This document shows, piece after piece, positions 30,650-41,754 of a DNA stretch of 64,000 nucleotides. The stretch comes from Lithodes maja. Taxonomy: Eukaryota > Arthropoda > Malacostraca > Decapoda > Lithodidae. The DNA is taken from contig JBAKBP010001409.1 of assembly GCA_037953745.1 (NCBI GenBank), positions 150,644 to 214,643 on the forward strand. Reading direction: 5' to 3'. How positions within the stretch are numbered: the first letter of the stretch is position 1; each line of letters opens with the position of its first letter. The notes under the pieces were generated by a model. The model was not told the DNA's origin. It saw only the letters and a program-made list of their open reading frames with translations, and did not search any database. The translations under genes and the position numbers were made by a program.

Positions 30650-32421
30650 CATGTCCGCACACAAGTGTTAAATAACCCGCCGGGTAACGAGACGCAATCC
30701 ACAACGACTACGGCTCGCTACGCGGTGGGGTTCCTAAGTAAAAGATTTCAAATTATCTTAACTTGTCCAAAAAGATTTCTGAATACCCTCTGACATCATA
30801 TAAAGACCCGCATGGCGTTTATAACTGATTTTAGTCTCTCCGGTGGTGTTTGTTTCCGGATTCAAATTTGGAAAAAAAAAACTAAAAAAGACGCCGGCCC
30901 CCGAATTATCTCGTGGATCAAAAACTGGGAAGCCTGACACATATACGAGACATAACTTCTCCCGAAGTAACTTTTTTAGATCGCCGTATGCTGAAGGCGG
31001 CGATACAAAACGTATCCCTCAATTGTCTGTTAACTAACTGAATTGTAAATTCGTTATTCCCACCCTTCCAGGGAGCACCCGCCGGGTGTGAATATTAGTT
31101 TAAAAACTGTTAACCCCAATTACGCCTTAAGCTGAAGGCGGCGATACAAAACGTATCCCTCAATTGTCTGGTTAACTAACTGAATTGAAAATTTGTTATT
31201 CCACCCCTCCAGTGAGCACCCGCCGGGTGTGAATAATAGTTTAAAAAATTTAACCCCAATTGTGCCTTAATTCGCCGTATGTTGAAGGTGATACACAATG
31301 CATCCCTCAAAAGTCTGGTCAACTAAACTGAATTTTTTTTGTAAATTCGTTCATCCCACCCTTCCAGGTTGCACCCGCCGGGTGATTTAAAGTTAACCCC
31401 AACCAATCCTAGCCCACTTCTTTGTAAAAGATCGCCGGGGAGGAAAACAACAACAGCTTAGTTTTTTATTGGCTTTGCAAAACCGAAAAAACTACAAACA
31501 CGTGTCCGCATGAACACTGTTAGATGGGTACAGTCATCCCGCCGGGATACATAAGGAGCCTGAAACAGGCACCACAGAGACGCAGTCCTGGGGAGCCACA
31601 GACACCTACTCGCCGGGGAAACAAGCCTGTTTTTTAAACCACACGTGGCTAAAACTCGGCAACCAGCCGGCTTTTTCATGGTGAAACCGAGAAAAACCCG
31701 CTGGAAATAATCTACCCCGTCCAGAAACCATCTGAACTCAAAACAGGACCGAGACGTAGCCAAAACACAACTACGCCGGGCCCAACATAGTCCGAGGAAT
31801 TAGCCAATACACAACTAAACCAGGACACACATGACACAGTAGTACATATTTATAACATAAATCAATAAAACTTGTACATGTGGCAAAGCTACGAGAGGCT
31901 GGCTAGGCCTAGGCAGACGGACATAAAAGTAAACATGTCGTAATATAAACAAAAAGCACTGAATTATATCACAACAGGAACCACCGTCAACACACCACTG
32001 TAGCAAACACTTCCGGCAAAGGGAAGAACTGACTCGGGACCCAGAAAAAACTTCACTAAGTGAAGAAAAATACACTGGGAACGTCATCAAAAATAAGCTA
32101 CCTCATCAGAAAGATAAAAGGAAGCAATAATAACGCGTAATGAAAGCCGCCTGCATCACAAAGCTAGCTAACAGTGAAAAAGTTCACAAGTCCACAACAG
32201 GACCACGAGGGTACATCCGAAATAGATGCCCCAAACACACGACCCAAAATACGCTACACTGCGGGCAACCAGCCCAGGACACTCCTGCTACGCATATCCT
32301 AACCTTACTCGATACATCCCGGAGTAAACAAATGAGAAAAAACTCACTAGGGACGCAACAAATGCGGAACCAGCGGAGCGTGGGGAGACACGTCCGGGCA
32401 GGCTGAGCGCAGAGCAGAGAA
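30650..32421 (-). other. 5' leader of DIRS copy A
   Basis: About 1.8 kb without a supported gene. It contains a three-unit tandem repeat (30978-31430) and several CGCCGGG words. No strong reading frame stands out on the sense strand. Confidence 0.55.
30978..31430. repeat. Three tandem units of about 141-150 bp in the copy A leader
   Basis: CTGAAGGCGGCGATACAAAA starts at 30991 and 31132, with a diverged unit at 31282. Each unit ends with CACCCGCCGGGTG, a near-palindrome, followed by AGTT and TTAACCCCAA. The third unit is the most decayed. Confidence 0.75.
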
Positions 32422-32731
32422 GGAAGAATGACGCCTGAGTCAGCGTCTGGTCAAAGATCCACACAAGTACATCCACGATATTATGGAAAGCTTATTGAAT
32501 AGTTATTCTTATTTTCTTTTTGTTTTTATTTTTTACGAAGTTTTTTCGTAGTGAGAACCCAATTCATAATGACTGAAGCCATGAGTGAGGTCGCGCGCGC
32601 TCATGATGAAGGCTCCTCATATTTTAGATGCTCTGCGCGGTAGATTCAAAACTACGGCGGATGAGTGTTTGAAGAGGGTGCCTTATGTAATAGGCATGTT
32701 CGTCAATGATGGAGGGGCCACTAATAAATAT
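32422..32731 (-). repeat. DIRS left inverted terminal repeat (copy A)
   Basis: Reverse complement of 22130-22417, outer end GGGGCCACTAATAAATA. Directly beyond it copy C's recombinase frame continues. Confidence 0.88.
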
Positions 32732-33168
32732 TGCGCCGTCACCTAACTTCGTAGCGAAAAGCGAACACAGTAAGCACGTTTTCACGGAGTTCACGGTTCC
32801 GGCGCTCAAGAGAGGAGATTCTCACCATAAAATTATGCCCGGTGAAATCTCTACTAAGTTTTATTGGAGTGTCCCGGCCTAACCAACCGGGCGCTCTCTG
32901 GGTAAATAGAATGGGTATACGCCTTACGAAGAGGAAGTTAGCAACTTTACTTGTGGATGTGATACGGGAAAGCAACCCGGGTACCGTGGGACATGCACAT
33001 GACATTCGTAAATGGGCAGTGTCACTTCGGTTCTTGAAGAATTATTCAATCACGGATATTGAAAGTACGCAATTATGGGCGTCCAATCACACCTTCCTAA
33101 CGCGATACCTATCTATTGCCCTAGATAAACCGAATCTGACCTGTGTCGCATTGAGACAACGGGTCTGA
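32732..33168 (+). pseudogene. DIRS tyrosine recombinase, C-terminal part (copy C)
   Basis: Continues the frame cut at 22068: IAPSPNFVAKSEHS...FTEFTVPALKRG. One extra A at about 32826 shifts the frame, after which the match continues with QPGALWV, ESNPGTVGHAHDIRKWAVSLRF (His-x-x-Arg kept), NHTFLTRYLSIAL (the Tyr in the copy A position NHTYLTRYL is followed by the same TRYL here) and the terminal ALRQRV shared by copies A and B. Confidence 0.85.
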
Positions 33169-33444
33169 TGGTCTGGTGCTTTTAGAATTAAGTGAGAAAA
33201 AAAAAAAGGGGGGGGGGGGCACTTGATAGCTAAGTCCCTCAGTCCCGCCAGACAGGTTGTGAGTGCGCAGCCACTGTGATATACTGTACTTAATTATCAT
33301 AAGATACTCAGTAACTTGCAATAAGTCATGAGTCTGAATATTTTTTGTATTGATATACATGACCAAATATTTTATGTGATACGCATTTACCATAAGATAC
33401 TCAGGGACTTACCATAAGTCATGAGTTCAAATATTTTTGTATAA
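33169..33444 (+). other. 3' non-coding region of copy C with A-run and 12-base G-run
   Basis: The G-run at 33208-33219 begins 40 bases after the recombinase stop and follows an 11-base A-run. Two GATACTCAG...AAGTCATGAGT segments (about 33305 and 33393) form a degenerate 90-base tandem repeat. Confidence 0.55.
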
Positions 33445-35695
33445 GAATAGATATTCAAAACCTCATCAGACAACGCGACATACTGAAACACTCCCTAGCA
33501 CCCCACACAGAAGACATCACACAACAAATTCAAGCACTCAACACCCAAACTAACAACAAAATACAAGAATAACAAAAACTAAATTGAAATAACTTCCTAC
33601 AAACACTTGATCACAAAACAAACCCCAAAAAACTCTACAAAACACTAAACAGCATCACACTTTCCAACAGCAACACAACACAATCACATGCTGCAATCAC
33701 AACAACAGACTCTACTCCTTCATGTAAACAACAAGCAAACACTCTCATCAATCACTTCTCACATGTCAGCCACCTAAAACCTCACAAAGACGACCGACGT
33801 GTCATCCGACGTAAGAGACAATTCCCCACAGACCCTGACTATACACCCTTCACCAATCACCAGACAAAGCATATCATCAACAATCTCAAGCACTCACCCA
33901 CCTGTGGCCTAGACAACATAAGCAACATACACCTCAGACACCTGGGACCACAAGGCATACAAGCACTCACTAACATATCAAACTACAGCTATTCACACAA
34001 CACAATACCAGACATTTGGAAGCATGGTATCATCATCACATTCCCCAAACCCAACAAAAACCCCACGCTACCCTCCTCGCACCGCCCCATCACACTCCTT
34101 TGCTCCCCCTCCAAAGTCATGGAATGCCTAGTATTACAACTAATTACACCTGACCTACCCCTAGCTCCAACACAACATGGCTTTAGGCCACTGCACTCCA
34201 CAAACACTCTTCTCACAGACCTTACACAAAGAGCTTTCGACGGCATCAACTCAGCTAGACCACCACACAGATCACTATTAGCCACACTCGACATTAGTAA
34301 AGCCTTCGATGCCATCCCCCGCCACAACCTAACAAACAAAATCTACAACACAAACATGCACAACACAAAAAGGTGGCTGGCCAACTTCCTAGCAGGCAGA
34401 TGTGCACACATATCTTTTGCCGGTCAGTCATCTAAAATCAGAAACTTTCCAAACGGAGTCCCACAAGGATCCGTCCTATCGCCCGCACTCTTCAATCTGT
34501 ACATGCACGATATAACTACACCCAATACGCCCCAAATAAACTTAGCCTCCTATGCAGATGACATAACACTCACATGCACACACCATGACCCAAAAAGAGC
34601 AACAGATCTCCTTCAACCCTATCTCAACACACTACATGACTGGTGCACTACAAACAGACTTAATCTAGCCCCAGCCAAATCCACCGCAACCCTGCTCACA
34701 AGTTGGACAGAACACAAATACATCCCTCAACTCACCATAAACAACACACCCCTAACACATACCCACACACCCAAAATCCTAGGAGTAACATATGATACTC
34801 ATATGACATTCAAACAGCACACCACAAACATTAAAAAGAAACTGACACCCAGACTTAATGCCCTCAGGTCACTTGCTCACACAAAACTTGGACACAACAA
34901 AGAAACTACCACCACAGTATATAAACAATACATAAGATCAGTGATGGAATACGCAAGCCCAGCCTGGGCTTCTAACCTAGCTGAAACACATCATAAGACC
35001 TTACAGACTATTCAAAACAAAGCCCTGAAGATCATTACAGGCTGCACAGCTACTGCACCCACAGATCACCTACATCAAGAAACCAAAATCCTCAAAGTCA
35101 AAGACCATCTGGACATGAGAGGCACTCAATTCCTGGCAGCAGCCTCCATGAACCAAGACCACCCACTAAACTACATGGCAACACACCCACAGACACCAAG
35201 AAATATCAAAACAACACCCAGCACACGGTATCACACACAATGATTGTCCTCTCTCCCTCCCTGTCCACCCCGAACCAACTTCCAGAAGCACATCCATACT
35301 CATATCTCTCACCGATCCATCCACTCACTCACAGACAACACGCAGCTGCATGCACGACCTCCCGAAATCCATCCTTCCGAATCCTCCCTTCCTCGCGAGG
35401 ACAGAGTCCACCTGGCCAGGCTGAGATGCGGACACCATCCAGCTCTCCTGAGCTATCAGAAGAGACTGGATGACTCCGTTGTCGACGCCTGCCCGGGATG
35501 TAACACAGCACCCCATACCATTAAACACATCATAGAAGACTGCATTTCACACAACCACTTACGCCAACAACACAATCTACACTCAATGAGAGCTCTGTGG
35601 GAAAGCCCGATCGTGGCCATGGCCTTTCTCAGGGACTCGGGGCTGTTCGGCCAGGCAGCTTATGGAACAACAACAACAACAACAACAAAGATTTA
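33445..35695 (+). mobile_element. I-group-like LINE ending in (CAA)n
   Basis: A 5'-truncated or decayed LINE with reverse transcriptase, a C-terminal Cys/His motif and a 3' end GGCTGTTCGGCCAGGCAGCT followed by (CAA)n at 35666-35695. The strand is strongly A/C-rich. The left limit is approximate (loss of copy C-like sequence). Its 3' end is shared by the short repeats at 17343, 43878 and 50916. Confidence 0.78.
33830..35690 (+). pseudogene. LINE reverse transcriptase with C-terminal zinc-like motif
   Basis: The best frame starts at 34119 and shows TQHGFRPLHSTNTLL, the motif A region ATLDISKAFDAIPRHNL, GVPQGSVLSPALFNLYMHDI and the catalytic box ASYADDITLT, then the thumb and SVMEYASPAWAS. An in-frame TGA at 35241-35243 precedes LARLRCGHHPALLSYQKR and CPGC-x7-H-x4-H-x3-C, the Cys/His ending usual in I-, R1- and Nimb/Outcast-type LINEs. 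Weaker matches before 34119 carry stops. The endonuclease is not visible, so the copy is not autonomous. Confidence 0.8.
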
Positions 35696-35982
35696 TTTAA
35701 CGATTGGAATGTTGAATCCATTTAATGATCTGTTTTTACATGTACCTAATAGGATTATGTTAAGCAACTGTTTTACAATCCTATCCCATGATTGCCAGAA
35801 GGGTTTGCACACAGGTTTTCTTTGAAGTACGCTACCTGTATTACATTTACAATTTATTTAAATATTTTGTATGTACAAAATAAAGTATTAGAACTCTATA
35901 TCTGGGTTGTTTTCTCATCCTATTGTTGATTTGTTAGTGGTTTGATATTTGTCACGAATGTCCCCCTCTAGACTTGAGATAT

Positions 35983-36089
35983 CAGGCATATCGTCAATGA
36001 TGAAGGGGCCACTAATAAATTATAGGTTTGAGTCCCAGAGGGAAGAAGGAAAACCTAATATTTAATAGTGGCCCCGGAATAATTGACGA
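35983..36089 (+). repeat. DIRS internal complementary region (copy C)
   Basis: Reads CAGGCATATCGTCAATGATG ... CCACTAATAAAT joined to TATAGGTTTGAGTCCCAGAG ... AATTGACGA, complementary to the start at 4100 and to the end at 36429-36498. This ties the right end to the left end at 4100. Confidence 0.85.
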
Positions 36090-36498
36090 TTCCGGCCCTC
36101 CCTTCCATCCCCTTCCCATTCGTATTTGATGGTTTATAAGTTATCTTGATATATCATTGAAGAACGAATGACGTGAGACACAGTAGCGTCTGCGGACACA
36201 CCCGGGCTAGCAACATCCACACGATGGGAAGCATAGCTTTTAGTAGTTCTAATTTATTTTTATTTTATAATTTTTTACAAAGTGTTTTCGTAGTGAGCTC
36301 TCGATCATAATGACGATTCCGTAAGAGAATGAGCGTACGCTTACGATGTAGGTCTCTTTAACACTTTGAGGCGGGTGTTTCAAACAGCTGACGCATGAGT
36401 TTGAAGAGTGCCATTACTGTATAAGGCATATCGTCAATGATTCCGGGGCCACTACTAAATATTAGGTTTTAATTCTTCCCTCTGGGACTCAAACCTAT
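36090..36498 (+). repeat. DIRS right inverted terminal repeat (copy C)
   Basis: About 36155-36428 is the reverse complement of 4130-4402; the final 70 bases extend beyond the left repeat and end AAACCTATA. Confidence 0.85.
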
Positions 36499-38353
36499 AA
36501 TATGAATTGTATGCTTATTGTTCCAGAGGCATATTGAGACTGTACCCTAGCTATTAAGGAATAAAACCTGATAACCTTTACTGTGTATTTTGTGTCCATT
36601 GCTTATTACTAGAGTGTTGATTAATAGAGCCAAGGCTGACCCCTACGCAGCGGGAGAGGTACCTAAGTTGATGATTAGCGCTGATTCCTAAGGTGGAAAT
36701 CGCAATCAGATTATCTCACGTGTTCTGATAAACGTGGCATAACAACGCTATTAAAGCTATTGCCAGCAGATTTTACTTAAATTACAGATCTAGAAATAAA
36801 TATTAAAAAATATTTCAACTAACCCTCTAACTCCAACAGATTCTTCATAAATTAAATCTAATTGTGAGATAGATAAGATAATACACACATTGTAATTAAC
36901 TTAGTGAAGATCGAGTTACAGTGGCAATGTCTAACATGTAATACAAGCATGGCTCAACCTACCAGTCAAATGTGTAGAGGCAGCAAGAACCATGGCATCT
37001 CTCTGGCTCTTGTAGAACTCACACAGTTTAATTATGTGCTGCTTGAACCCTTCCTCTCCCCACTCACTAAGCAGCTCACTCACCAACACCTATAAATACA
37101 TAGAGGCATACAGTATGTAATAATGTTTAGGAGACATACATACACTATTAAAGGAGTGGTGCTGGATATATATTAACTTGATGGGTTTTGGAAAGGATAT
37201 TGTTGGTATAACTCGACTGTTCCTGATAGTTCAGTTTCAGAAGGATAGGTATATGGATAAGGGAGCTTTAAATATTTGAGTAACGAAGCAAACTGAACGA
37301 AACTAACTGATATGACGGGGTTAGAAGGGGTTAGGACAGAAACACCACCCTGTCTGCCCCCACATACCGAAATAAATCTGTCACAAGTATCATGGATAGC
37401 AACGCTCTGGGCAAAGAAGAGGAACAAGAGAAAAACCCTAGCCAAAGCAGAAATACCGCAGTGCCCCATATCACAACAATAACAAAGTCCAGTGCGCACA
37501 GGATACACGCCGTTCCCGGGAGACATACCCATACACCCGAGCGTCCAACACGGGCCGCTCCCCGAGACAGAGGAGCTCCCGCCTCTAGAACCAGACTTAG
37601 AATACAGTGAAGAGTATTTTATGCAAATATACCACCAGCCCCGATGTTTTTGTATAATTGTTTCTAGGAAGATAACCACCTCTACAGCCGTGATGCCCAC
37701 AACTAATGAAAGAAGCAGACGAACCGCTGATAGCCAAAACATAGTATAAAAACATGTGATTAGATAAAAGCCAGGAAAACAGTAAAATAATTATCATGTC
37801 TCCAAATAGGCTGTCTAAAATATGAGTTTAGTTTTAAGCAATAAAGAATAACATTTCCCATGTATCCCTATGTAGCCTACATTATATTTTTAAGATAATT
37901 ATTAACGACACAGTAATTCAGAAACTAAAAATCACATGTCCCTCCTGTACCGACATCCAGTTGTCAGGTGATAACCTCTAATGTCAGAATTTCCAAGGAA
38001 ATGTAGGCAACTCAATACAACAATAATTTCCCTGTTAAGCTTCGGCTAGAACGGATCGTGTACACTGTATTGAGTCTCAACCAGAAATACTTTCCCTGTT
38101 AAGCCTAGGCTGGAACGGATTGTGTATGCTGGTTGGGAGCTTGGAGCAGTAGTGGGTGAGAGTAGTGTTAGGCGAACTAGAAGTGTCCATTCTAGTATTG
38201 TGGGTGACGTACGGCGTCTTCCTCTGGTGTATACAGAAGGAGGAACTTAGACTACGTGAACCTGGTCGACCAGATCTCTCCAGGATTATACTTCTCCCTC
38301 ACGCCCCAGACTAAGTGTTTCTGTGTTACTGTGTGTTGGAAATTGTTGCTTAA
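36499..38353. other. Unassigned sequence, possible host DNA
   Basis: No gene I can defend. Short overlapping frames at 37392-37749 on the plus strand (starts MDSNALGKEEEQEKN and MRTGYTPFPGDIP) have no recognisable domain. A 62-base tandem duplication lies at 38028-38131 (TTTCCCTGTTAAGC repeated). CTATTAAGGAATAAAA at 36556 recurs at 42581, with further weak matches after both. Confidence 0.4.
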
Positions 38354-38663
38354 CCCCTCCAATCCCAGCGCCGTATATATACATCATTAGATAAGTAACT
38401 CCCCAGTCCCAGCGACGTATATATCTGTCAATAATGTACTTTCCTTGTAACTGCCTGTACAATCCTGTACCAGTTACCACGACCTTTTGAGCACTGCTCC
38501 CATGTTGGCAACACTTCTCAGCTTATATGAGACCCACTGAAGGGTGACAGAGCCAGTCTTGCCTCATCTTTGGAGGTGGATAGGTGGTCTCTCCTGCCAT
38601 TTTTTCCACATTGCTTGGGACTGCTGGGGACTTTTATTCCTGTATCCTACGGTACAGTACGGG
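38354..38663. mobile_element. TTAA-flanked short element, candidate piggyBac-type MITE
   Basis: 310 bases with TTAA at 38350-38353 and 38664-38667, ends CCCCTCC and GTACGGG. Two subterminal CCCAGCG-CGTATATAT motifs stand 44 bases apart at the left end. Terminal inversion is only three or so bases, so this is weaker than the other TTAA elements. Confidence 0.5.
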
Positions 38664-38953
38664 TTAAGGGTGTGAGATATATTAGTGTTCCATTAATGTA
38701 ACTTTAGAGGACATTATACGGACTCTCCTTTCCATAATTTTTCCTCGTGTTAAGAGAACAAGACACACTATAACTACGGTTTGATATATCTATAAACGCC
38801 CTTGATATAACTCATTTATACTCCATATAAACGCTATATATATATATTATACCTAATATTGATACAATACCCTACACATAATTACCCGTCAGCACTCTCA
38901 GATCTTATTCCATGTGTGTTATTATTTATTTGGGTCATAAAGTGTATTATTAA

Positions 38954-39433
38954 CCCTCTCACCACGGAAGGGCTCTTGAACGCCCATAAAAAAGCATATA
39001 ACAGGTACCCGGAAGGCCTCTTGAACGCCCAGTGGTTGAAAGCCTGTGAGCTTCGTGTGCGAGGCGTCGGTCCGACGCATGTAAACAACAGCCGGCTGGA
39101 CCGACGCCCCGCATCTCCGGCCACAAGAAGGAGAGCGTCGCTTGTTCGTGTGTGCCTGTATGTTGTTGTTAAGTATCGAAAAGTGGTGTAAAGTGGCTGT
39201 TTTGGCCATAAAGTTATCTCCAATGAAATCATCATCACAGCTCAACCAGTTGACTTAGAGAGCTCTACTTAATGCCATTCTACAGGTAAATAACACAGCT
39301 ACGCTTGGGGATGCGCGGGAATGCGGGAAGCAGTCTGATTAACGAATATACGGTAGCCTAGCCTAAACGTTTTTCGGCCAAAACACCCGGGTTTCGAGGA
39401 ATATATATATAATACATAGCCGGGGCTGGAGGG
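38954..39433. mobile_element. piggyBac-derived MITE, TTAA-flanked
   Basis: 480 bases with TTAA at 38950-38953 and 39434-39437. The left end GGAAGGGCTCTTGAACGCCC and the right end GGGGCTGGAGGG match the ends of the piggyBac at 6745-15118, so it is an internally deleted relative. A copy in the reverse orientation lies at 54155-54633. Confidence 0.85.
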
Positions 39434-39555
39434 TTAAAGTATCTACTGAGAGAGTACTTAATAAATCGTTTCCCGTAATTTCTATTTAATCTCTTACGTC
39501 CCTGAGTCAGTTTATCTTGACTATAGTAATATTGATTTCCCCGTTTAATTCGTAA

Positions 39556-40945
39556 AGCTCGGTTCACACATACCCGTCCTGAGCTCCCGTCCTTCCCCGA
39601 CCACTGAAAATGTATGCAATCGTGCAAGGACTCCGACATAAACGGGTATGGTCTGTTCATGAACGTACAGTGACGCCACAACACGGGCCGCGGCGGCGAG
39701 GGAACCGAACATTTTTGACATACCTAAAATAAACGGATCAGGACGGACCAACCGCCAAAATCGGTTCAAGGATGGGTCACCCACGTGACTGGTCAGCGCA
39801 TAGGCGCCGTGTATAAGTGTCTATGCGCCGCCTAGACGCTACCAGACGTAGTCTATGCCCCGACCAAAATATTTGAAAGTTGAGACTGCGACGTGGCAAC
39901 GTCGCCTCACGTGATCACTCCGCGCGTCCCCGCTAGTCCCCGCCCACCAAGCGTCCATAAAAGAGCCAGCCGCGTGTGGTCCTATCTCAGTTCCCAAGCC
40001 GCCGTCACCGCAACATTCACCACCTCGCACAACCTCCAACCTCCAGCCTCCAGCCTACTCCAACCTCCAGCCTACGTTATGCCTAAGTCTGACTCCAAGA
40101 AGCGGCGAGGCATCATGACAAAACCGAAGAAGCCCGAGGACACCCTAGACAGCCAGGTGATGGAGGTAGTAGAGGAGACACAGGAGCGCCCTGCTGTTGT
40201 AGAGCAGCAGGGTGCCCCTCAGTCACCCACACCTGTCATCAGCCTGGACAACGATGCAGTGGTTGTAGATCCGGCCCCCAGTGATTCAGAAGAAGAGCAG
40301 CATGAGACAACATCATCCGATGGTGACACCGACGGGGGCGTGGAAGATACCCAGGTGGCTGCTGTGGCTGGTGGTAAAAAGAAGCGTTCCCGATCGACGA
40401 AGGCCACCATCAGGCCCCTGCTCCTGGAGGAGCATGTAGAACTTGATCTGGGCTGCAGATCTGCACTTGATTCAACAGAGTGGCGTCCATGTTGAGGGAC
40501 ACTCGGCAGGAGAAGTTATATCGGCGGCACGCTGGTTGAGACTGAGGTGTCTCTGTGCCACGCCCCAATATATATGCATGATAGGGGCCATCGCCGACGA
40601 CACTGCGTCCATCATATTGTGGTCGCAGTGTCGTCGCAGTGCCGTCACAGTGCGTCTCAGACAGGTCGTATTCAGACTTATTAGGTCGCCTTCCAAAGAG
40701 ACTGGTCGTGGCACCAAGTCGCCGCCCATGATCCGTCTGCCGGGGCGGTCACGTGTTGAGATCTCCGTCCACTAGCCGTGCATGCACCGTCTTCCGGGGC
40801 GGTGACGTGTTGAGGTCGGGCATCAGGGCCACACGTGGCCACTCGGGCCCACTCGGGACACAAGGTCATCCGTTTGATGCCGTCCAACAGTTTTTGGTGG
40901 TCGGGGAAGGACAGGAGCTCAGGACGGGTATCTGTGAACCGAACT
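39556..40945. mobile_element. DNA transposon with 49-bp inverted ends and TAA duplication, Harbinger-like
   Basis: Ends 39556-39604 and 40897-40945 are inverted repeats (GGTTCACACATACCCGTCCT versus GGTTCACAGATACCCGTCCT at the start of each), flanked by TAA at 39553-39555 and 40946-40948. A three-base TWA duplication is typical of PIF/Harbinger elements. No transposase is present. It holds one open frame (39893-40495) and short internal repeats at 40622-40656 and 40735-40822. Confidence 0.75.
40079..40495 (+). CDS. Basic/acidic protein carried by the Harbinger-like element
   Basis: About 138 codons from MPKSDSKKRRG; the frame is open from 39893, but the earlier Met lies in a low-complexity Ser/Pro stretch and the later one follows a better spacing. 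It has a basic start (KKRRG, KPKKPED), a long Asp/Glu/Ser-rich middle (SDSEEEQHETTSSDGDTDGG) and a second basic patch KKKRSRSTKAT followed by LLLEEHVELDL. Harbinger elements often carry a MADF/Myb-like DNA-binding protein whose domain begins with such an EEHVEL-type helix; that reading is only a guess. If so, the domain is truncated just after its start, so the copy would not work. Confidence 0.4.
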   Translation: MPKSDSKKRRGIMTKPKKPEDTLDSQVMEVVEETQERPAVVEQQGAPQSPTPVISLDNDAVVVDPAPSDSEEEQHETTSSDGDTDGGVEDTQVAAVAGGKKKRSRSTKATIRPLLLEEHVELDLGCRSALDSTEWRPC

Positions 40946-41094
40946 TAACTGATTCAAACCCTATATCGAAGAGTTAGTAAATTAATTCTATTTTCTTTCA
41001 TAATCCATCTTCAGCTCTATATAACGAATACTTTATATTCTAATTCAGTCAGTCACGTGATACAACAAATCTTATTTTCCCTTACCAGTTTCGA

Positions 41095-41251
41095 GAATTT
41101 ATATTTGACTTAACTGTGTTTATAGCCCTATTTGGCTAACTTTGAATTCATTACGCGTTCTGTGAATTTATATTTGACTTAACTGTGTTTATAGCCCTAT
41201 TTGGCTAACTTTGAATTCATTACGCGTTCTGTGAATTTATATTTGACTTAA
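41095..41251. repeat. 69-bp tandem repeat, third unit split by a MITE
   Basis: Units start at 41095, 41164 and 41233 with GAATTTATATTTGACTTAAC. The third is broken at its TTAA (41248-41251) and continues at 41690 with AACTGTGTTTATAGCCC. Diverged relatives of the TTCACTACGCGTTCTGTGA word follow to about 42020. Confidence 0.85.
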
Positions 41252-41689
41252 CCCGTACAGCCCCAGCGACGCGTCTGACGCGTCGGCGATGTATGTAACG
41301 CACAGCCCCAGAGACGCGCCTGGCGCGTCACCCTAATTGCGCCGACCGTAACCTCAGGTGTAGCCACTCAAGAGGGCTCAGATTTGTATGGGAACTGTGT
41401 ACGTATCCCACGCAACCGTGCCGATGGTTGAAAACTCTCAAAGTCCACGTGCATGCGCGTGAGCGCGCAATAACCTGGTTTTTTGGGGTAATTGCCTTCA
41501 ATTTTTTACTCTTGTAAAATACGTTTTCGGGGCTCTGTAGGACCATTCTTTAAGCTTTTTGAGCGGTTTTTCGTGGTTTTTCCTTCATTCCTAACCCATT
41601 CGCTATTGTTTCTGGAATAAAACCATTTTTTGAAAACCGGCCGGGTTCTGGTGAACAAACATTACAAAACTAGCTGGGGCTCCACGGGG
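41252..41689. mobile_element. TTAA-type MITE with 15-bp inverted ends
   Basis: 438 bases. Left end CCCGTACAGCCCCAG, right end CTGGGGCTCCACGGG, inverted with two mismatches. TTAA stands on the left; the right copy has lost one T (TAA at 41690-41692). The interior has GACGCGTC-type palindromes. Confidence 0.78.
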
Positions 41690-41754
41690 TAACTGTGTTT
41701 ATAGCCCTATTTGGCTAACTTTGAATTCATTACGTGTTCTGTGAATTTATTTTA

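Larger units (their letters stand above)
22069..32731 (-). mobile_element. DIRS-type retrotransposon, near complete (copy A), inserted in copy C recombinase
   Basis: Runs on the minus strand from its left terminus at 32731 to its right terminus at 22069. It has inverted terminal repeats (32422-32731 and 22069-22417), a gag-like gene (30542-26025, split by a repeat array), overlapping reverse transcriptase/RNase H and recombinase frames (26016-23152) and an internal complementary region at 22477-22583. There is no long target duplication, as expected for recombinase-mediated insertion of a circle. A nonsense change before the gag/RT slip site, an 11-base deletion and a TAG in the reverse transcriptase make it non-autonomous. 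Confidence 0.92.
4100..36498 (+). mobile_element. Old DIRS-type retrotransposon (copy C), expanded to about 32 kb by nested insertions
   Basis: The left terminus at 4100-4402 and the right terminus at about 36155-36498 are inverted copies of each other and of a different subfamily from copy A. Between them, in order and on the plus strand, lie gag pieces (5911-6740, 15123-16721, 18131-18390), reverse transcriptase/RNase H (19722-21548), recombinase (21481-22068 and 32732-33168) and an internal complementary region (35983-36089). Each gap is filled by another element. The order, strand and matching termini support a single ancestral element; the coding parts carry many frameshifts plus catalytic-site changes, so it is inactive. 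Confidence 0.85.

Noticed and set aside
22069..32731. Ngaro- or PAT-type tyrosine-recombinase element
   Set aside because: Those have split direct repeats. Here the ends are inverted with an internal complementary region, the DIRS arrangement.
37173..37749. Possible host gene (189-codon minus frame, overlapping plus frames)
   Set aside because: No domain recognised, several overlapping frames on both strands, no splice structure that I could defend.
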